A stretch of 64,000 nucleotides of DNA from Paenibacillus mendelii (GTDB taxonomy: Bacteria > Bacillota > Bacilli > Paenibacillales > Paenibacillaceae): contig NZ_JANHOF010000015.1 in assembly GCF_024498075.1 (NCBI RefSeq), positions 1 through 64,000 of the forward strand, read 5' to 3'. Made by a program: the position numbers and the translations under genes. This document shows, in pieces, positions 6,652-15,773 of the stretch (position 1 is the first letter of the stretch; every line of letters starts with the position of its first letter). Below the pieces are notes generated by a model. It was not told where the DNA came from and ran no database searches. It was given only the letters and a program-made list of their open reading frames with translations.

Positions 6652-8616
6652 ATGAAATCATTGAAATGGTTGTTGATTTTGTCACTATTAGCCGCCCCTG
6701 TTGGAGCGATTGGCGCAAAGGAAGCAGCGGCCCAGGGTGCTGGGAACCAGCTGACGCTGAAGCTGAACAGCAAGGTCATGATCAAGAACGGTGTCAGCTC
6801 GATGTCGGCACAGCCGGTTACGGCGAAGAACGGTACGTCATTTATTCCTCTCAAGTCGGTTGCTGATCAATATGGCTATAACGTTTCATTTGATGCGAAG
6901 ACGAAGGAATCTGTCGTGAAGAATGCGCTTCATGAGTTTCGCTTCAAGGCCGACCGGAAGACGATTACGCGGGATGGCCAGCCGGTCCAAGCGCCGCTCG
7001 CACCGTTTGCGCTGAAAGGATCTATGATGGTGCCGATCCGCACGTGGTCGAATATGACCGACAGCCAGCTGAACTTGACAGGAACGACGATCACGCTCGC
7101 CTGGGGAACGAAGCCGACCGCGGATTTCGAAGTGACGCCGACCAAGATTTACGCGGGCGAAACGATTGTCACGTATACCGATCGGTCGACGAATCAGACG
7201 GGTCAGCCGTTCATGAACGAACAATGGACCGGTAAAGAGGAGATTTTCTCCGAGGCGGGCATTCATACGATTACCCGGCAGGTGCAGGACGTGACGGGCG
7301 AATGGAGCGCCCCGTTTTCGGTATCGGTAGAAGTGCTGCCGCCGAACCAGCCGCCGGTGGCAGATTTTAAGATGGAACGCGAGATATACCGGATCGGCGA
7401 GAAGATTATTTTCACCGACCTAAGCACGGATGACGAGAACGCGATCGGCAAGACGAAATACACCGGGCGCCCGGAGGGCGATGCGTTCTTTGAAGCGGGT
7501 GAGAAATCTGTGACGCTCGAAGTGACGGACAGCCACGGACTGACCAGCTCCGTGACGAAGACGATTACCGTGACAGAAGAAGTGCTCTATACGAAGGAAG
7601 AATATGGCCGTCTATTCACGAACGTTGGAGACAAGTTCACGGTCAATGGCTCCGCAGTATTACAATACCAGGCGATAAAATACGCCATTCAGTCGGATAC
7701 GGCACAGCTGGTGCGCAGTAACAGCCCCGAGACGCTCATTAGCGAAGGGATCGTTTATGAGGATCAGCTGACGGGCAACGTACGCTTCCTGTTCCACAAC
7801 TACAATCAGATCGGTTATCCGGTACGCATGTATTTGCTGGCAACGAACAAAGGCAACACGACGGTCAACGTCAATACGAGCACATTCGGCATTGGCGGTC
7901 CGGACGCTTACGTGGAGAATACCGGCAAGCTGTCGGTTGTCCGCTACCTGCAATCGCTCCAGAACAATCCTTCGCCAAGCTGGACGACGATTAAGCCAGG
8001 CCAGACTATTGAGCTGCTGCCGGAGCTGAGCAAGATGCCGATCAAGGCGAATCAGATTTACTCGGCTTACGCGGACTTGTATTCGGATCAGGAATTGGTG
8101 TACGACGTGGTTGTCGTGGCCGCGGACAAAGACCCAAAAACTGCGCTTCCGACACTGTCCGTCATGCCGCGCGACGGCAAGCATGTTCGTGGGACGTTCG
8201 ATAACGCGAATCGAATGATCGAGATCGTCGAGCCGCTCGGTTACGAAGAGAACCGCATGACGTTCGGTGACGGCACGATGGACTCGTTTTTGTACGGCTA
8301 CGATTCCTCAAGCGGTGTCAACGAACTGAACGTAGGCAACTTCGGCGTCATGTACACGATGAAGCTCGATCACGTTGCGCCGAATACGGTCATCGCGCTC
8401 AATCCGCGCGGAGGCGTTTATACGGGGGCATTCCTCGTGAATGGCCAGTTGGTCACCGTCACGAACAAACACGTGCTGCTAAACAACAATGAAGCAGCCG
8501 TCCTGTACCGGACGGGCAGCACCGAGGAATCGGTCGAGATCAAATTCACACTCGCTTCCGGCAGCTTCCTGCCGCTGGCGATGCTATTCCTGCCACTTCC
8601 GGAAGTAAGGAACTAG
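6652..8616 (+). CDS. Secreted copper amine oxidase N-terminal domain protein with PKD-like modules
   Basis: A 654-residue exported protein. There is a signal peptide at 1-27 (cleavage after AKEAAA). It is followed by a copper-amine-oxidase-N-like module (about 30-155, PF07833 type), a cell-surface module with the hallmark repeats NGTSFIPLKSVADQYGYNV and KGSMMVPIRTWSN. Two PKD-like beta-sandwich modules follow (about 155-232 and 236-310), linked by PPNQPPVADF. The C-terminal half (315-654) is beta-rich and not recognised. No catalytic copper oxidase domain is present; the name refers only to the N-terminal fold. AAAGGAGA precedes the ATG. It is transcribed alone, and a surface or matrix role is likely. 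Confidence 0.78.
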   Translation: MKSLKWLLILSLLAAPVGAIGAKEAAAQGAGNQLTLKLNSKVMIKNGVSSMSAQPVTAKNGTSFIPLKSVADQYGYNVSFDAKTKESVVKNALHEFRFKADRKTITRDGQPVQAPLAPFALKGSMMVPIRTWSNMTDSQLNLTGTTITLAWGTKPTADFEVTPTKIYAGETIVTYTDRSTNQTGQPFMNEQWTGKEEIFSEAGIHTITRQVQDVTGEWSAPFSVSVEVLPPNQPPVADFKMEREIYRIGEKIIFTDLSTDDENAIGKTKYTGRPEGDAFFEAGEKSVTLEVTDSHGLTSSVTKTITVTEEVLYTKEEYGRLFTNVGDKFTVNGSAVLQYQAIKYAIQSDTAQLVRSNSPETLISEGIVYEDQLTGNVRFLFHNYNQIGYPVRMYLLATNKGNTTVNVNTSTFGIGGPDAYVENTGKLSVVRYLQSLQNNPSPSWTTIKPGQTIELLPELSKMPIKANQIYSAYADLYSDQELVYDVVVVAADKDPKTALPTLSVMPRDGKHVRGTFDNANRMIEIVEPLGYEENRMTFGDGTMDSFLYGYDSSSGVNELNVGNFGVMYTMKLDHVAPNTVIALNPRGGVYTGAFLVNGQLVTVTNKHVLLNNNEAAVLYRTGSTEESVEIKFTLASGSFLPLAMLFLPLPEVRN

Positions 8617-8651
8617 AGGTAAAGGAACTCATCTTTTTTCATCACTTTCTG

Positions 8652-8686
8652 CAAGAACCCGCCCTCTCCCGATGGCGGGTTTCTTG
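8652..8686 (+). terminator. Terminator after the copper-amine-oxidase-N gene
   Basis: CAAGAACCCGCC, loop, GGCGGGTTTCTTG: a stem of about 12 pairs with one bulge, located 35 bases past the stop codon. Confidence 0.7.
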
Positions 8687-8766
8687 TATCGAACGCAAGG
8701 AAAGCATTTTTAAAGCATGTAGAAACTACCGTTAGTCTAGTATTCAATCATTCCATGAGCGCCCGC

Positions 8767-8800
8767 GAAAAAGGCAGCCGATCTTTTGAAGCGGCTGCCT
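8767..8800 (-). terminator. Terminator of the TetR/MFS operon
   Basis: Read on the minus strand: AGGCAGCCG, 11-base loop, CGGCTGCCT, then TTTTT. It lies just past the MFS stop codon. Confidence 0.8.
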
Positions 8801-8809
8801 GTACATGAT

Positions 8810-10006
8810 CTAAATATTCTCTACCGGTTGTTTTTCTTTCCACAAGACTGTAATACCGAGGCCTATGACCATAATGACTGCAGCGAAAAGATACGGATAG
8901 TGGATGTTTACATCAAATAATATCCCGCCCATCGCCGGCCCGACGATATTGCCTAAGCTCGTATAGGTTGAATTCATTCCGGCAACGAACCCTTGCTCTT
9001 TTCCGGCAGTTCTTGATAAATATGTCGTCAATGCCGGACGAAGCAAGTCAAATGCGAGGAAAATGAAGCATGTTACCGCCAGCACGGCCCAAAAACCAGA
9101 GACCACGGTAGACCCGACCGCCAATATAGCTCCAATAATTAAACAGAGTTGGATCACTTTCTTTTCGCCGAGTTTGTCTACCATTTTTCCAAACAGAAAT
9201 ATTTGCACAACTACACCGAAGATTGAGCTAATCGTAATAATGGCTGCAATTTCCTTGGGCGTATAACCGAATTTATGATCGGAAAACAGGCTAAAAACCG
9301 TTTCATATGCGGATAAACCGAATGCGAGCACAAATACAATGACAAAGGCAATAAAATATAGTGGGTTAAGTGACCTCTTTAAATCGCTGAAAAAGTTAAC
9401 CTGTTTGGCATTCGTAGAAAACTCTGCAAGCTGTGCTTTGGTTAGCGGTTCTTTTAAGATAAACAAGGATAAGAGGCAAGCAATAAAGGCCATGCCCGCC
9501 GCAGCGAAGAAAGGCATACGTATGCCGTATTCTGCAATAAAGCCGCCGACGCCAGGCCCGATAATAAAACCGGTGCTAATGGCGGCAGACATATACCCCA
9601 TCGCCTTCGGCCGTTCCTCTATCGATGTAATATCTGCGAGATATGCCGTGACTGCGGGCATAATAAAAGCAGCGCTAAATCCACCCAGAATCCTCGATAT
9701 ATAGAGCACCGATACATTCGTGCCCAAACCAAATATAAGTTCCGAAGTACCGAAGAGGACTAAGCCGATTGTAATCATGTTCTTTCTGCCGAAACGATCT
9801 ACCCAACGCCCTGCTAGCGGCGACATAAGCAGCTGTGCCACCGCAAATGCCGCAACAAGATACCCCATCGTTTTGCCTGATAAATGCATAATATTCATAA
9901 AAGACGGCATTACGGGGATGACTAGACCGATGCCCAGAAATGCAATGAATATATTGCTTAGAAGAATAATCAATACGGTTTTTTGTGATCTAATTGTTTT
10001 TTTCAT
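8810..10006 (-). CDS. MFS drug efflux transporter, NorA/Bmr-like
   Basis: Twelve-helix proton-driven antiporter of the DHA1 group. Visible marks are the motif A loop GRWVDRFGRKNMITIG between helices 2 and 3, motif C in helix 5 (GFIIGPGVGGFIAEYG), and the second-half repeat FGKMVDKLGEKKVI. About 398 residues, normal for NorA/Bmr/Blt relatives. The ATG used has GAGGG seven bases upstream; another ATG two codons earlier sits on top of that site. It lies 25 bases after a TetR gene and before a terminator. TetR-controlled multidrug export is the likely role; the substrates cannot be read from sequence. Confidence 0.85.
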   Translation of the reverse strand: MKKTIRSQKTVLIILLSNIFIAFLGIGLVIPVMPSFMNIMHLSGKTMGYLVAAFAVAQLLMSPLAGRWVDRFGRKNMITIGLVLFGTSELIFGLGTNVSVLYISRILGGFSAAFIMPAVTAYLADITSIEERPKAMGYMSAAISTGFIIGPGVGGFIAEYGIRMPFFAAAGMAFIACLLSLFILKEPLTKAQLAEFSTNAKQVNFFSDLKRSLNPLYFIAFVIVFVLAFGLSAYETVFSLFSDHKFGYTPKEIAAIITISSIFGVVVQIFLFGKMVDKLGEKKVIQLCLIIGAILAVGSTVVSGFWAVLAVTCFIFLAFDLLRPALTTYLSRTAGKEQGFVAGMNSTYTSLGNIVGPAMGGILFDVNIHYPYLFAAVIMVIGLGITVLWKEKQPVENI

Positions 10007-10031
10007 GTTCATGCCCTCATTATGTTATGAA

Positions 10032-10613
10032 TCACCGATGTGAAATCCCTCTCCAAAATACTGTCCAAGAGGCTTCCAATTTATCCTTCAGCCGTTTCTC
10101 ATCATTGACATATACAAGCTCCAGCATAATGGAATCAACGATTCCCAAGAAGGCTAGGGTCGGCGTTTTTGCTGAATCCCCGAAGATTGCTTTAGCGTCT
10201 ATCCAATCGTGAAACTTACTTTCCAGTATCGCCTGCACCTTTTCCTCGATATCGATCACTTCTTTTTCAATCGCTTTTACAAGGTGAGCCGGCGGAAAAA
10301 AAGACATGCGAAGCCAAAACTTTAACTGCTCATTTTCTTTGAAAAGAGCGATTACTAATTGTAGAAATCCGTATAAATCCTTCTCCGGATGTTGTGAGCC
10401 AATGTTACTGAAATATTGGAGTTTTGAAGATAGCTCAGTCTCTTTCGCATCACGTAAAACCTGCAAAAAAAGATCATCTTTTCCTTTAAAATGAGCGTAG
10501 ATCGATTGTTTCTTCATACCGACTTCATCCGCGATCTGAGAAAGGGATGCTCCTTCATAACCATGAATCGTGAAATATTTTAGAGCTGCCTCCTTAATCT
10601 CATTGCTTTTCAA
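10032..10613 (-). CDS. TetR family regulator of the efflux operon
   Basis: A 193-residue repressor. The N-terminal helix-turn-helix (about 5-50) shows ALKYFTIHGYEGASLSQIADEVGMKKQSIYAHFKGKDDLF, here with its recognition helix KKQSIYAHF. The rest is an all-helical ligand-binding and dimer domain. A GTG three codons upstream overlaps the ribosome site GGGGAGG, so I take the TTG eight bases after it. A perfect 12-base palindrome just upstream is the probable autoregulatory operator. It is co-transcribed with the MFS transporter, as is usual for local repressors of drug exporters. Confidence 0.88.
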   Translation of the reverse strand: MKSNEIKEAALKYFTIHGYEGASLSQIADEVGMKKQSIYAHFKGKDDLFLQVLRDAKETELSSKLQYFSNIGSQHPEKDLYGFLQLVIALFKENEQLKFWLRMSFFPPAHLVKAIEKEVIDIEEKVQAILESKFHDWIDAKAIFGDSAKTPTLAFLGIVDSIMLELVYVNDEKRLKDKLEASWTVFWRGISHR

Positions 10614-10630
10614 TGAAACCACCTCCCCTA

Positions 10631-10642
10631 ACGAACGTTCGT
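10631..10642 (-). promoter_or_regulatory. TetR operator palindrome
   Basis: ACGAACGTTCGT, a perfect 12-base palindrome 18 bases upstream of the tetR-family start codon, overlapping the region where transcription would begin. The sequence type matches operators of TetR/AcrR-like repressors. Confidence 0.7.
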
Positions 10643-10710
10643 CAGTTTATAGTATCAGATTGAATCAATAAATGCAAAGCTAGTAATCGGCCATCGGACA
10701 GTTGAAAACA

Positions 10711-10734
10711 TAAAAAGCCGCCATAAGGCGACTT
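10711..10734 (-). terminator. Terminator of the methyltransferase gene
   Basis: Minus strand: AAGTCGCC, TTAT loop, GGCGGCTT, then TTT. It lies 23 bases past the stop codon. Confidence 0.65.
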
Positions 10735-10756
10735 CACATGGAAAATGGGATCTATA

Positions 10757-11431
10757 CTATTCTTCTTCTGTATCTCTGAATGCCCAGGGAAAGCTAATCG
10801 ATGCACTTGCTGTTGATCCGAGCCTTCCTTTGTTTGGCGACGCCCACACCAAATGAACGGTATTAAACTTATAGCGTTCCATATGATCGATATGGATCGG
10901 GGACTGCTGAAAAATAGTGATCATATTACGATCCAGATGGCAGCCGACAATGCGTAGAAATATCGGTTCGATGATCTTTTGGGAACTGCCAATCAATCGG
11001 TTTGAACTGAGACCATGCTCCATTAACAAAATTTGACCGCCTGGCTTGCACCACCTGCAAAAAGATTCTAACACTTTAACAGGATGTTCGTAACCGCAAA
11101 AGGATAATGTCGAGACGATGGTATCAAATGAGTTTTCAGGAAACGATATAGATTCGATATCGGATTGAATGAATGTGGCCTGAACATTGCTAGCAATGGC
11201 GGACTCTTTTGCCTTGGATAACATAGCATCGCTGAAATCGACAGCAGTCACATCCACATTTGGGGGGTAAAAGTGAAAATTTGCTCCGGCACCAACAGCT
11301 ACCTCAAGAACCTTCCCTTTTGCACTCCCAATCAATTTCTCCCGCCAAATTCGTTCCGTCTGCTTCTTCCTTCTCATTTCGTAAACTCTGGATTGATTAT
11401 CGAATTTACGGATGAGTTTCTCTTTGTCCAT
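10757..11431 (-). CDS. Class I SAM-dependent methyltransferase
   Basis: A 224-residue Rossmann-fold methyltransferase. Motif I is VLEVAVGAGANFHFYP (about 40-55), the acidic SAM-ribose residue lies in VTAVDFSDAM, motif II/post-I is FIQSDIESISFPENSFDTIVSTL, and motif III is CKPGGQILLMEHG. Its overall length and the HHL-type C-terminus resemble the phospholipid or ubiquinone-like small-molecule methyltransferases (PmtA/UbiE relatives). The substrate is not evident. It is a separate transcription unit between the TetR operon and a broken kinase gene. Confidence 0.8.
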   Translation of the reverse strand: MDKEKLIRKFDNQSRVYEMRRKKQTERIWREKLIGSAKGKVLEVAVGAGANFHFYPPNVDVTAVDFSDAMLSKAKESAIASNVQATFIQSDIESISFPENSFDTIVSTLSFCGYEHPVKVLESFCRWCKPGGQILLMEHGLSSNRLIGSSQKIIEPIFLRIVGCHLDRNMITIFQQSPIHIDHMERYKFNTVHLVWASPNKGRLGSTASASISFPWAFRDTEEE

Positions 11432-11490
11432 AGTATCCTCCTTCTATAAGTGACGATCAGACTTTTGTTACCGCAGCGCTACTTATTTGT

Positions 11491-12917
11491 TCAACTATAG
11501 TACTGCTTGCCTTTATATACCGGTAACCGAAGGGCAACTGTTGTTCCTTTGTTTGGACTACTCACGATCTCAACATTACCTTTGTGTTCATCCAAAATCC
11601 ATTGTGCAATTGATAATCCAAGACCCGTGCCAGGCGTGTCACCTCTTGAGGAATCAGCACGATAAAATCGTTCAAATATTTGGGGAATTTCATTCATAGC
11701 CATGCCGATCCCACTATCACTGATCGTGAATAGAATATCATCTGCTGTTTTGGCTGACTTAAACTCAACCAAACCTTCCAAGGTGAATTTGAATGCGTTA
11801 TCAAGGAAGATGAACAACAGATGCTGAAGGTATTCTTGATCACCTGCAATATATAGGTTCTCAAGCACGCTGAGGTCTTCAACCTTGAAATGAACCGATT
11901 GAGGTAGTAATTGTGCTTTTCTTACTACTGATTCTACAATTGGTTTGATTTCAAAAACGTCTTTTTTTATCTGCTGCCCCGCATCAGCTCTTGCAAGGGT
12001 TAAGAGATCATTAACCAATCTCCTCATTCTATTTGTTTCATCTACAATGTCATTAAGAGCCTCCACCGATATTTCAATCTCGTTTTTATCAACTAAATAA
12101 GGTGGTTTATTGTAAGCTATCCATATTTTTTTAAGGAACTCCGCATTTCCACTAATCGTAGTAAGTGGAGTTCTCAATTCGTGAGAGGCATCTGAAACAA
12201 AGCGACGTTGGTTTAAGTACATCGTCTGAATACGTTCTACCATTCCATTAATCGTCTTACTTAAGAGACTAACTTCATTTGTGTTTTTCTGAGATTGTAT
12301 TCGTATGCCTAAGTCCTCGCTTCTTTGAATTTGTTGTGTCTCCTCAATTAAGGTGTAGATTGGTTGTAAAGAGCGCTTAGCAGATATCCACCCGATATAT
12401 GAAGCCACACATACAACAAGTAATGATAAAAAAAAAGAAGAGCTCGCAATATCGATAAAAATTCACTTAATACACCTATATTATACGCCGACTGTAAAAC
12501 CCCAACTACATTACCGTTCAGTATTAACGGATCTGAGTATATCAAGAAAAGAGAATTTTGGATTTTAGCAGTAACGTAGTATCCTTGTTTCTTTTCTTCA
12601 AGGGTCTTCTGGGAAAAAGGTAATTCGACAATACCTAGGTTGATTGACCTTGCCCTATCACCATTGTTCAAATTTATAACCTGTATATACATTCCTGTAT
12701 GCGCAGTATCGAATTCATCTAATCGGATAAACAAATTCCAACCTAAAGGGTTATATTTTACATTTTCTTGTAATTCTCTTGTTTGATCTTTGAGCGAAGA
12801 CCTCAGATCGCTATATAGGTAGAATTGTAAAAAGCTATATAATACAATACCGAATAGTAGTAAAGTAGAAGCTAAAATGCCTGAATATAATAGAGTCAAC
12901 CTCAAACGGATCGTCAT
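11491..12917 (-). pseudogene. Sensor histidine kinase split by a frameshift in a 9-A run
   Basis: Two frames together make one OmpR-class membrane kinase. The first (12348-12917) encodes helix 1, the extracytoplasmic sensor and the start of helix 2. The second (11491-12408) encodes HAMP, the H-box SDASHELRTPLTTISG, N-box FLDNAFKFT, G1 DSGIGM and G2 GTGLGLSIAQWI. The break lies at nine A on the plus strand (12428-12436); a tenth would restore helix 2 as RALLFFLSLLVVCVASYIGW. Either a real loss, a homopolymer sequencing error or slippage decoding. No response regulator gene is adjacent, which is unusual for this kinase class and fits decay. Confidence 0.8.
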
Positions 12918-12994
12918 TTAATCCTCCAATGGCCTTTCCTTTATTATCCAATCCATTGCTTAAATCAATCTTAATTGAACATAAAAAAAAGTTT

Positions 12995-13023
12995 TTGACT
13001 CGCCGTCAATTACAATGTGTAAA
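12995..13023 (+). promoter_or_regulatory. Possible promoter of the 60-aa membrane peptide gene
   Basis: TTGACT, 17 bases, TGTAAA, about 80 bases before the small gene. The -35 box is good and the -10 box is poor. Confidence 0.35.
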
Positions 13024-13101
13024 ATATCACTTCATTTGTCTATCACACTATCAACCTTCCATGCATAAGCTGTGTATTATCGCTAGAGGAGGTGTATCGA
13101 T

Positions 13102-13284
13102 ATGAATAAGTTTTTTAACTATCTGGGCGGCGTCATTGGTGGTTTCGGCCTAATTTACGTCCCTGTATCGGATTTGCTGACAAGCCTGGAACCTCTGTTC
13201 GACGCGGTAGGCATTATCACCGTGAGTGTATTCGCCGTCGCCTTAGTCGTTAATGGCGTACGTTCCCTGTTAAACAAAGTGTAA
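13102..13284 (+). CDS. Small hydrophobic membrane protein, 60 aa
   Basis: A 60-residue peptide preceded by the very strong site AGAGGAGGTGT. Two hydrophobic stretches (about 5-25, YLGGVIGGFGLIYVPVSDLL, and 33-53, AVGIITVSVFAVALVVNGV) separated by an acidic turn suggest a helical hairpin in the membrane, ending in a basic tail. No family is assigned; size and layout resemble holin-like peptides or small sporulation-membrane peptides, but there is no lysis gene beside it. Its position immediately upstream of, and convergent with, a germination operon may be coincidence. Confidence 0.6.
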   Translation: MNKFFNYLGGVIGGFGLIYVPVSDLLTSLEPLFDAVGIITVSVFAVALVVNGVRSLLNKV

Positions 13285-13590
13285 CGTCATCTCATAATGA
13301 CCGCAGCCTGTTCTGCGGATGGGGGTATCAATTCACTTATTACCGGTGCTGACGGGATCACTAGGTAATGGTTTTTAGATGGTTCTATATATTTGTGCCG
13401 GGCGTCGGTCTTAGTCAGTTTATGATTCATTTACTGGACTCTTACATGTTAAGTAGAGTCAACGTAGGTTGGAACCAACGAGCCCTACTGGCTGAGCCTG
13501 GCACGTTATTTTATGATAAAGGGGTCGTAGCCGTCCTCGCAAATCGGCACGGCTGCTATCCCCCTATCCGTTTATAAGTCACCACATCCC
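13285..13590. other. Intergenic region
   Basis: It holds a CCGCAG/CTGCGG hairpin (13301-13318) just after the small gene, without a T-tract. A 69-codon plus-strand frame (13368-13577) lacks a ribosome site and is not called. Nothing else was seen. Confidence 0.5.
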
Positions 13591-14667
13591 TCACCTCCGA
13601 ATCGTTGAATCGACTATAATTTTAATGTTCAATGACGGATATTGCTCTTTCCATATGCGCTCATCCCAATTCCTTACCCGACTCCGGACAACATTTCCAA
13701 GCCCCAGGGGGTCGGTTCCCCATTTTTGCAGCTTCGCGATTACCGTTTCGCACTGGTTTGTAAATTGTTTATTAATCGCATTGCGAACCTCACTAAGCTC
13801 AATGGACTTGGAAAGATCAGATTTTGTGAGCTTACCTTCAACTCGTATATAGATATTAAATTGGTTATGGTTGGGCAAATATTTATATCTCACTCGGGTT
13901 GTCGAATCTTGAATGGTTGTGTTTTGCTCTGGTAAACGAACGACATACGATCCGTTGCGGGTATTTTTTTTCATCCAGGTAAAGGGGACTATTTCTTCCA
14001 CCGTGAGTTTCCCCATATACGAATCATCTTTCAATATTGCGATTCCGGCGAGAGTCGCTTTCTTCTCGGAAATTTCAATGATAGGCATCACAGGATCCAT
14101 TCCGATCCCTTTCCATTCATAAATAAATTGATGTAAGTTCATTCGCGGCAAATCAAAGGTTTTGAAATTGTTCTCAACGATATTACACAAATACCTCCCG
14201 ACAGGTTGATTATTCGTTCGGAAATCACCTTGAAGGATATGCTCAGCACGCCCTTCTGTCATAGCAAGAATCAATCTGCCGCTAATTAACGGATCGGCAT
14301 TGAGTGTCTCTGCATATTCGCCAATACCTGAGCGTAGAACATTCTCGCTGAATAGGACGGCTCCCAGTTTGCTGATCGATAAGTATTGATCGCTCTTATG
14401 ATTAATACTGCTGATCGTTTCCTTAAGTGTAATCCCGCTTTCTTTAAAAGAAATGCTTTCTACCTTGTGGTCCGCTGTATATAAGGGGACGGAAAGGGTT
14501 AAATCTATCCCTTTTCTACTCCTATCAAGACTGGCTTCGTCATCGTGGGTTGGCTTGAAATCGACTGCCATCGCCAAAGCCATGTAGATGTCTTCAATAA
14601 CTTCAGTTTTGGCTATGCAGGAGGTTAGCAGCGTAACCATTAACAGTACAACGATAAACGGTTTCAT
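13591..14667 (-). CDS. Spore germination lipoprotein, GerC/Ger(x)C family
   Basis: C subunit of a GerA-type germinant receptor in the spore inner membrane. The start ATG overlaps the stop of the B-subunit gene (ATGA) and has AAAGGGACT upstream; the frame is open much further back but lacks support. The N-terminus MKPFIVVLLMVTLLTSC is a lipoprotein signal with lipobox LTSC. The rest shows the three-domain GerC layout, with FDLPRMNLHQFIYEWKGIGMDPVMPIIE in the middle and the conserved end LGNVVRSRVRNWDERIWKEQYPSL. 358 residues, normal. Last gene of the gerA-gerB-gerC operon. Confidence 0.92.
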   Translation of the reverse strand: MKPFIVVLLMVTLLTSCIAKTEVIEDIYMALAMAVDFKPTHDDEASLDRSRKGIDLTLSVPLYTADHKVESISFKESGITLKETISSINHKSDQYLSISKLGAVLFSENVLRSGIGEYAETLNADPLISGRLILAMTEGRAEHILQGDFRTNNQPVGRYLCNIVENNFKTFDLPRMNLHQFIYEWKGIGMDPVMPIIEISEKKATLAGIAILKDDSYMGKLTVEEIVPFTWMKKNTRNGSYVVRLPEQNTTIQDSTTRVRYKYLPNHNQFNIYIRVEGKLTKSDLSKSIELSEVRNAINKQFTNQCETVIAKLQKWGTDPLGLGNVVRSRVRNWDERIWKEQYPSLNIKIIVDSTIRR

Positions 14668-15758
14668 AGTCCCTTTCCTTTCACTGGAAGCCATCTGGTT
14701 ACAATTATTAAAAGAGGCACATAAACGAACAAGAGAACAAAACCAACTTGACCGATGATCGAGTAGCTCTTTAGTACCTGTTGAACATCGTGAAACATTA
14801 AACTGCCTATAAACACGATGACCAAATAAACAGGGAGCATCCTTCTCTTTGAAAATCGAAATTGCTGCTTTGAGGTTTGGAGAGCCGACCATAAATATAA
14901 GGACAAGATTGGAGTTACACGAGACAGTTGAAACGTTGCCCCGATGAATTCGACTCTTTCCATAAAAGGAAACTCGACAAACTTAAATAGGGTAAGCGTC
15001 GGCCACATCTCATCCTTTAATTGTTCTTGAGAGAAAAACATAAGAGTAAAAACGAGGATAATCAGGTATACCGTCATGGTTATAGCGTTAGCTCCATGCG
15101 ACCACCTCTGAGCTTTTTTCCCATTGTTGAGATAGGGGTAAAACATAAGCAGAGCTTCAACTCCCATAAAACTCGGTATGATGCTCCACACAGCTTGCGA
15201 TATCTCGGGTATCGTATGGGTCATAATGGGAAGTAAGTTCGTTGGGTGATAATAATTTCTCAGGAAGTAGAAAATTCCATTCAAAACAATAAATAATTGT
15301 GAAAACATAAAGAATCCGGCAATAACACGAAGACCGCCAGAGACAAGGTAATAGGATAAAAGCAATAAGATCAGTTCCAATACCCATATATGAATGGTTG
15401 GAAATATCCAAATCCTCACAATCTCCGAATATAATCGAATACTCATCATACAGATCAATAAAAAATATACGATTAGAGCCGTATTAAACAATGCTCCGAT
15501 CCATGTCCCCAGCAATCGCTTATTGATTGTCGCCAAATCAGCCTGCTGCCGATTCAACAACGTAAACATCCACCAAATAGCCAAATGGATGAGAAGTGCG
15601 GTTATGAGTAACGCGATCCAAGCATCCTGCCCGACAGCTTGCGTGAGCTTCCGCTGAAAGGTCAAGTAATCAAGGCCAACCTGTGTGCCGAAAATGATAT
15701 ACAGCGCTGAGGAAGAAGGAATCTGTTGATTTGCTTGTATGGAATGATGGGATGGCAA
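14664..15758 (-). CDS. Spore germination permease, GerB family
   Basis: B subunit of the receptor, an amino-acid/polyamine/organocation-type permease with about ten membrane helices over 364 residues, thought to bind the germinant. Family marks include the first helix region SSALYIIFGTQVGLDYL, the tryptophan-rich third helix, and ATFQLSRVTPILSLYLW. A TTG start is used, seven bases after GGAGG. It lies 15 bases after the A-subunit gene and overlaps the C-subunit gene by four bases, so the three are translationally coupled. No start further upstream is supported. Confidence 0.92.
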   Translation of the reverse strand: MPSHHSIQANQQIPSSSALYIIFGTQVGLDYLTFQRKLTQAVGQDAWIALLITALLIHLAIWWMFTLLNRQQADLATINKRLLGTWIGALFNTALIVYFLLICMMSIRLYSEIVRIWIFPTIHIWVLELILLLLSYYLVSGGLRVIAGFFMFSQLFIVLNGIFYFLRNYYHPTNLLPIMTHTIPEISQAVWSIIPSFMGVEALLMFYPYLNNGKKAQRWSHGANAITMTVYLIILVFTLMFFSQEQLKDEMWPTLTLFKFVEFPFMERVEFIGATFQLSRVTPILSLYLWSALQTSKQQFRFSKRRMLPVYLVIVFIGSLMFHDVQQVLKSYSIIGQVGFVLLFVYVPLLIIVTRWLPVKGKGL

Positions 15759-15773
15759 TTCGGAACCTCCTTC

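Noticed and set aside
13301-13318. CCGCAG/CTGCGG hairpin as terminator of the 60-aa gene
   Set aside because: Six pairs only and no T-tract on the plus strand.
13368-13577. 69-codon plus-strand open frame after the small membrane peptide gene
   Set aside because: No ribosome site before its start and no recognisable protein character.
13591-14892. Longer GerC with a 75-residue N-terminal extension
   Set aside because: The extension overlaps the gerB gene and would remove the lipoprotein signal; the ATG at 14667 has a ribosome site and a lipobox behind it.
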